Source: Tridacna crocea (taxonomy: Eukaryota > Mollusca > Bivalvia > Cardiida > Cardiidae). Taken from it: a stretch of 64,000 nucleotides of DNA. The notes below the pieces were generated by a model, which did not search any database, was not told the DNA's origin, and saw only the letters and a program-made list of their open reading frames with translations. A program made the position numbers and the translations under genes. Location of the stretch: contig OX031061.1 of assembly GCA_943736015.1 (NCBI GenBank), positions 59,402,192-59,466,191 on the forward strand, written 5' to 3'. Every line of letters starts with the position of its first letter. Positions within the stretch are counted from its first letter, which is position 1. Of the stretch, positions 63,725 through 64,000 are shown piece after piece.

Positions 63725-64000
63725 TCAGCTCATGAGGAAAAGACCAAAAGTATTTTGAAGTATATGAACATAATTCGTACTGGTCAAAGCTGTTCTGGAG
63801 GAAATGACTGGCGCCTGTATGATGGTTATCTTGTAATCCCACTAGACAATGGGATGTAATAGACAAAGAATTATTGCTACTTTTCATGACGGATCCTATG
63901 AAAACAAACTTGTATGCGCAATATGGATCCATATTGGCAAAGATTTAAATGAAGGCTTCCGGTTACGTTTCACAGGTTTCAGAATAGGTTTGCATAGTCA
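63725..64000 (+). pseudogene. Start of a decayed DIRS/tyrosine-recombinase-type retroelement polyprotein, cut by the window edge
   Basis: Three frames in succession carry blocks in the order seen in invertebrate elements of this type: SILKYMNIIRTG...DWRLYD (frame 1), WDVIDKELLLLFM (frame 2), then GKDLNEGFRLRFTGFRIGLHS (frame 3). At least two frameshifts make it non-functional. The assignment rests on remembered family style and needs a search; the rest lies beyond 64000. Confidence 0.4.

Overview
This is an animal genomic window. It is AT-rich and intron-rich, with genes spread over tens of kilobases and very dense short hairpin-forming repeats. Spliceosomal GT-AG introns, a molluscan-looking repeat complement (short TTAA-ended hairpin elements, tRNA-derived SINEs, Tc1/mariner, Ty3/gypsy, LINE and tyrosine-recombinase retroelement remains) and a divergent multi-Ig receptor suggest a bivalve mollusc. 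The species is inferred, not proven. There are no bacterial operons, CRISPR arrays or rRNA genes.

Two host genes can be supported. (1) On the minus strand, 446-10838, is the 5' half of HDHD2, a HAD-superfamily phosphatase-like protein. Three coding exons join in phase; the gene runs off the left edge of the window. (2) On the plus strand, 22849-59688, is a complete-looking 12-exon gene for a type I membrane receptor of about 811 residues. It has a signal peptide, six Ig-like domains with one exon per domain (all symmetrical phase 1-1), one transmembrane segment, and a tyrosine-bearing tail spread over four exons, one of them only 20 nt. The tail carries a classical ITIM (LVYAEL), an ITSM-type motif (TEYVSI) 26 residues later, and two YxN sites (YVNT, YSNQ). 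This predicts a SHP- and Grb2-recruiting immune-type receptor and is the most interesting system in the window. The Ig2 and Ig4 exons are recent duplicates that carried flanking intron DNA with them. The first Ig exon holds a 39-nt GT...AG stretch with an in-frame stop. Removing it restores the exact spacing of the paralogous Ig3 exon, so it is either an ultra-short intron or a disabling lesion.

Layout: 1-11 kb, HDHD2 exons, a 1.2-kb foldback, an inverted minisatellite pair and a ~156-bp tandem array. 11-14 kb, HDHD2 upstream DNA. 14-22.8 kb, intergenic repeats (77-bp direct repeats, TC-rich tracts, many hairpin elements, three TTAA-type elements overall, a SINE). 22.8-59.7 kb, the Ig receptor; its introns hold a Tc1/mariner relic, a Ty3/gypsy relic with a tRNA-Pro-like primer site, a 1.1-kb DNA element, a 733-bp inverted repeat, an element full of ACTACG words, a 5'-truncated LINE, foldback repeats carrying paired CRE octamers, and a 33/66-bp minisatellite. 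59.7-64 kb is mostly featureless, ending in the start of a decayed DIRS-like element cut by the window edge.

All exon calls rest on splice signals, phase compatibility and domain resemblance read by eye. No expression data or database search was available.
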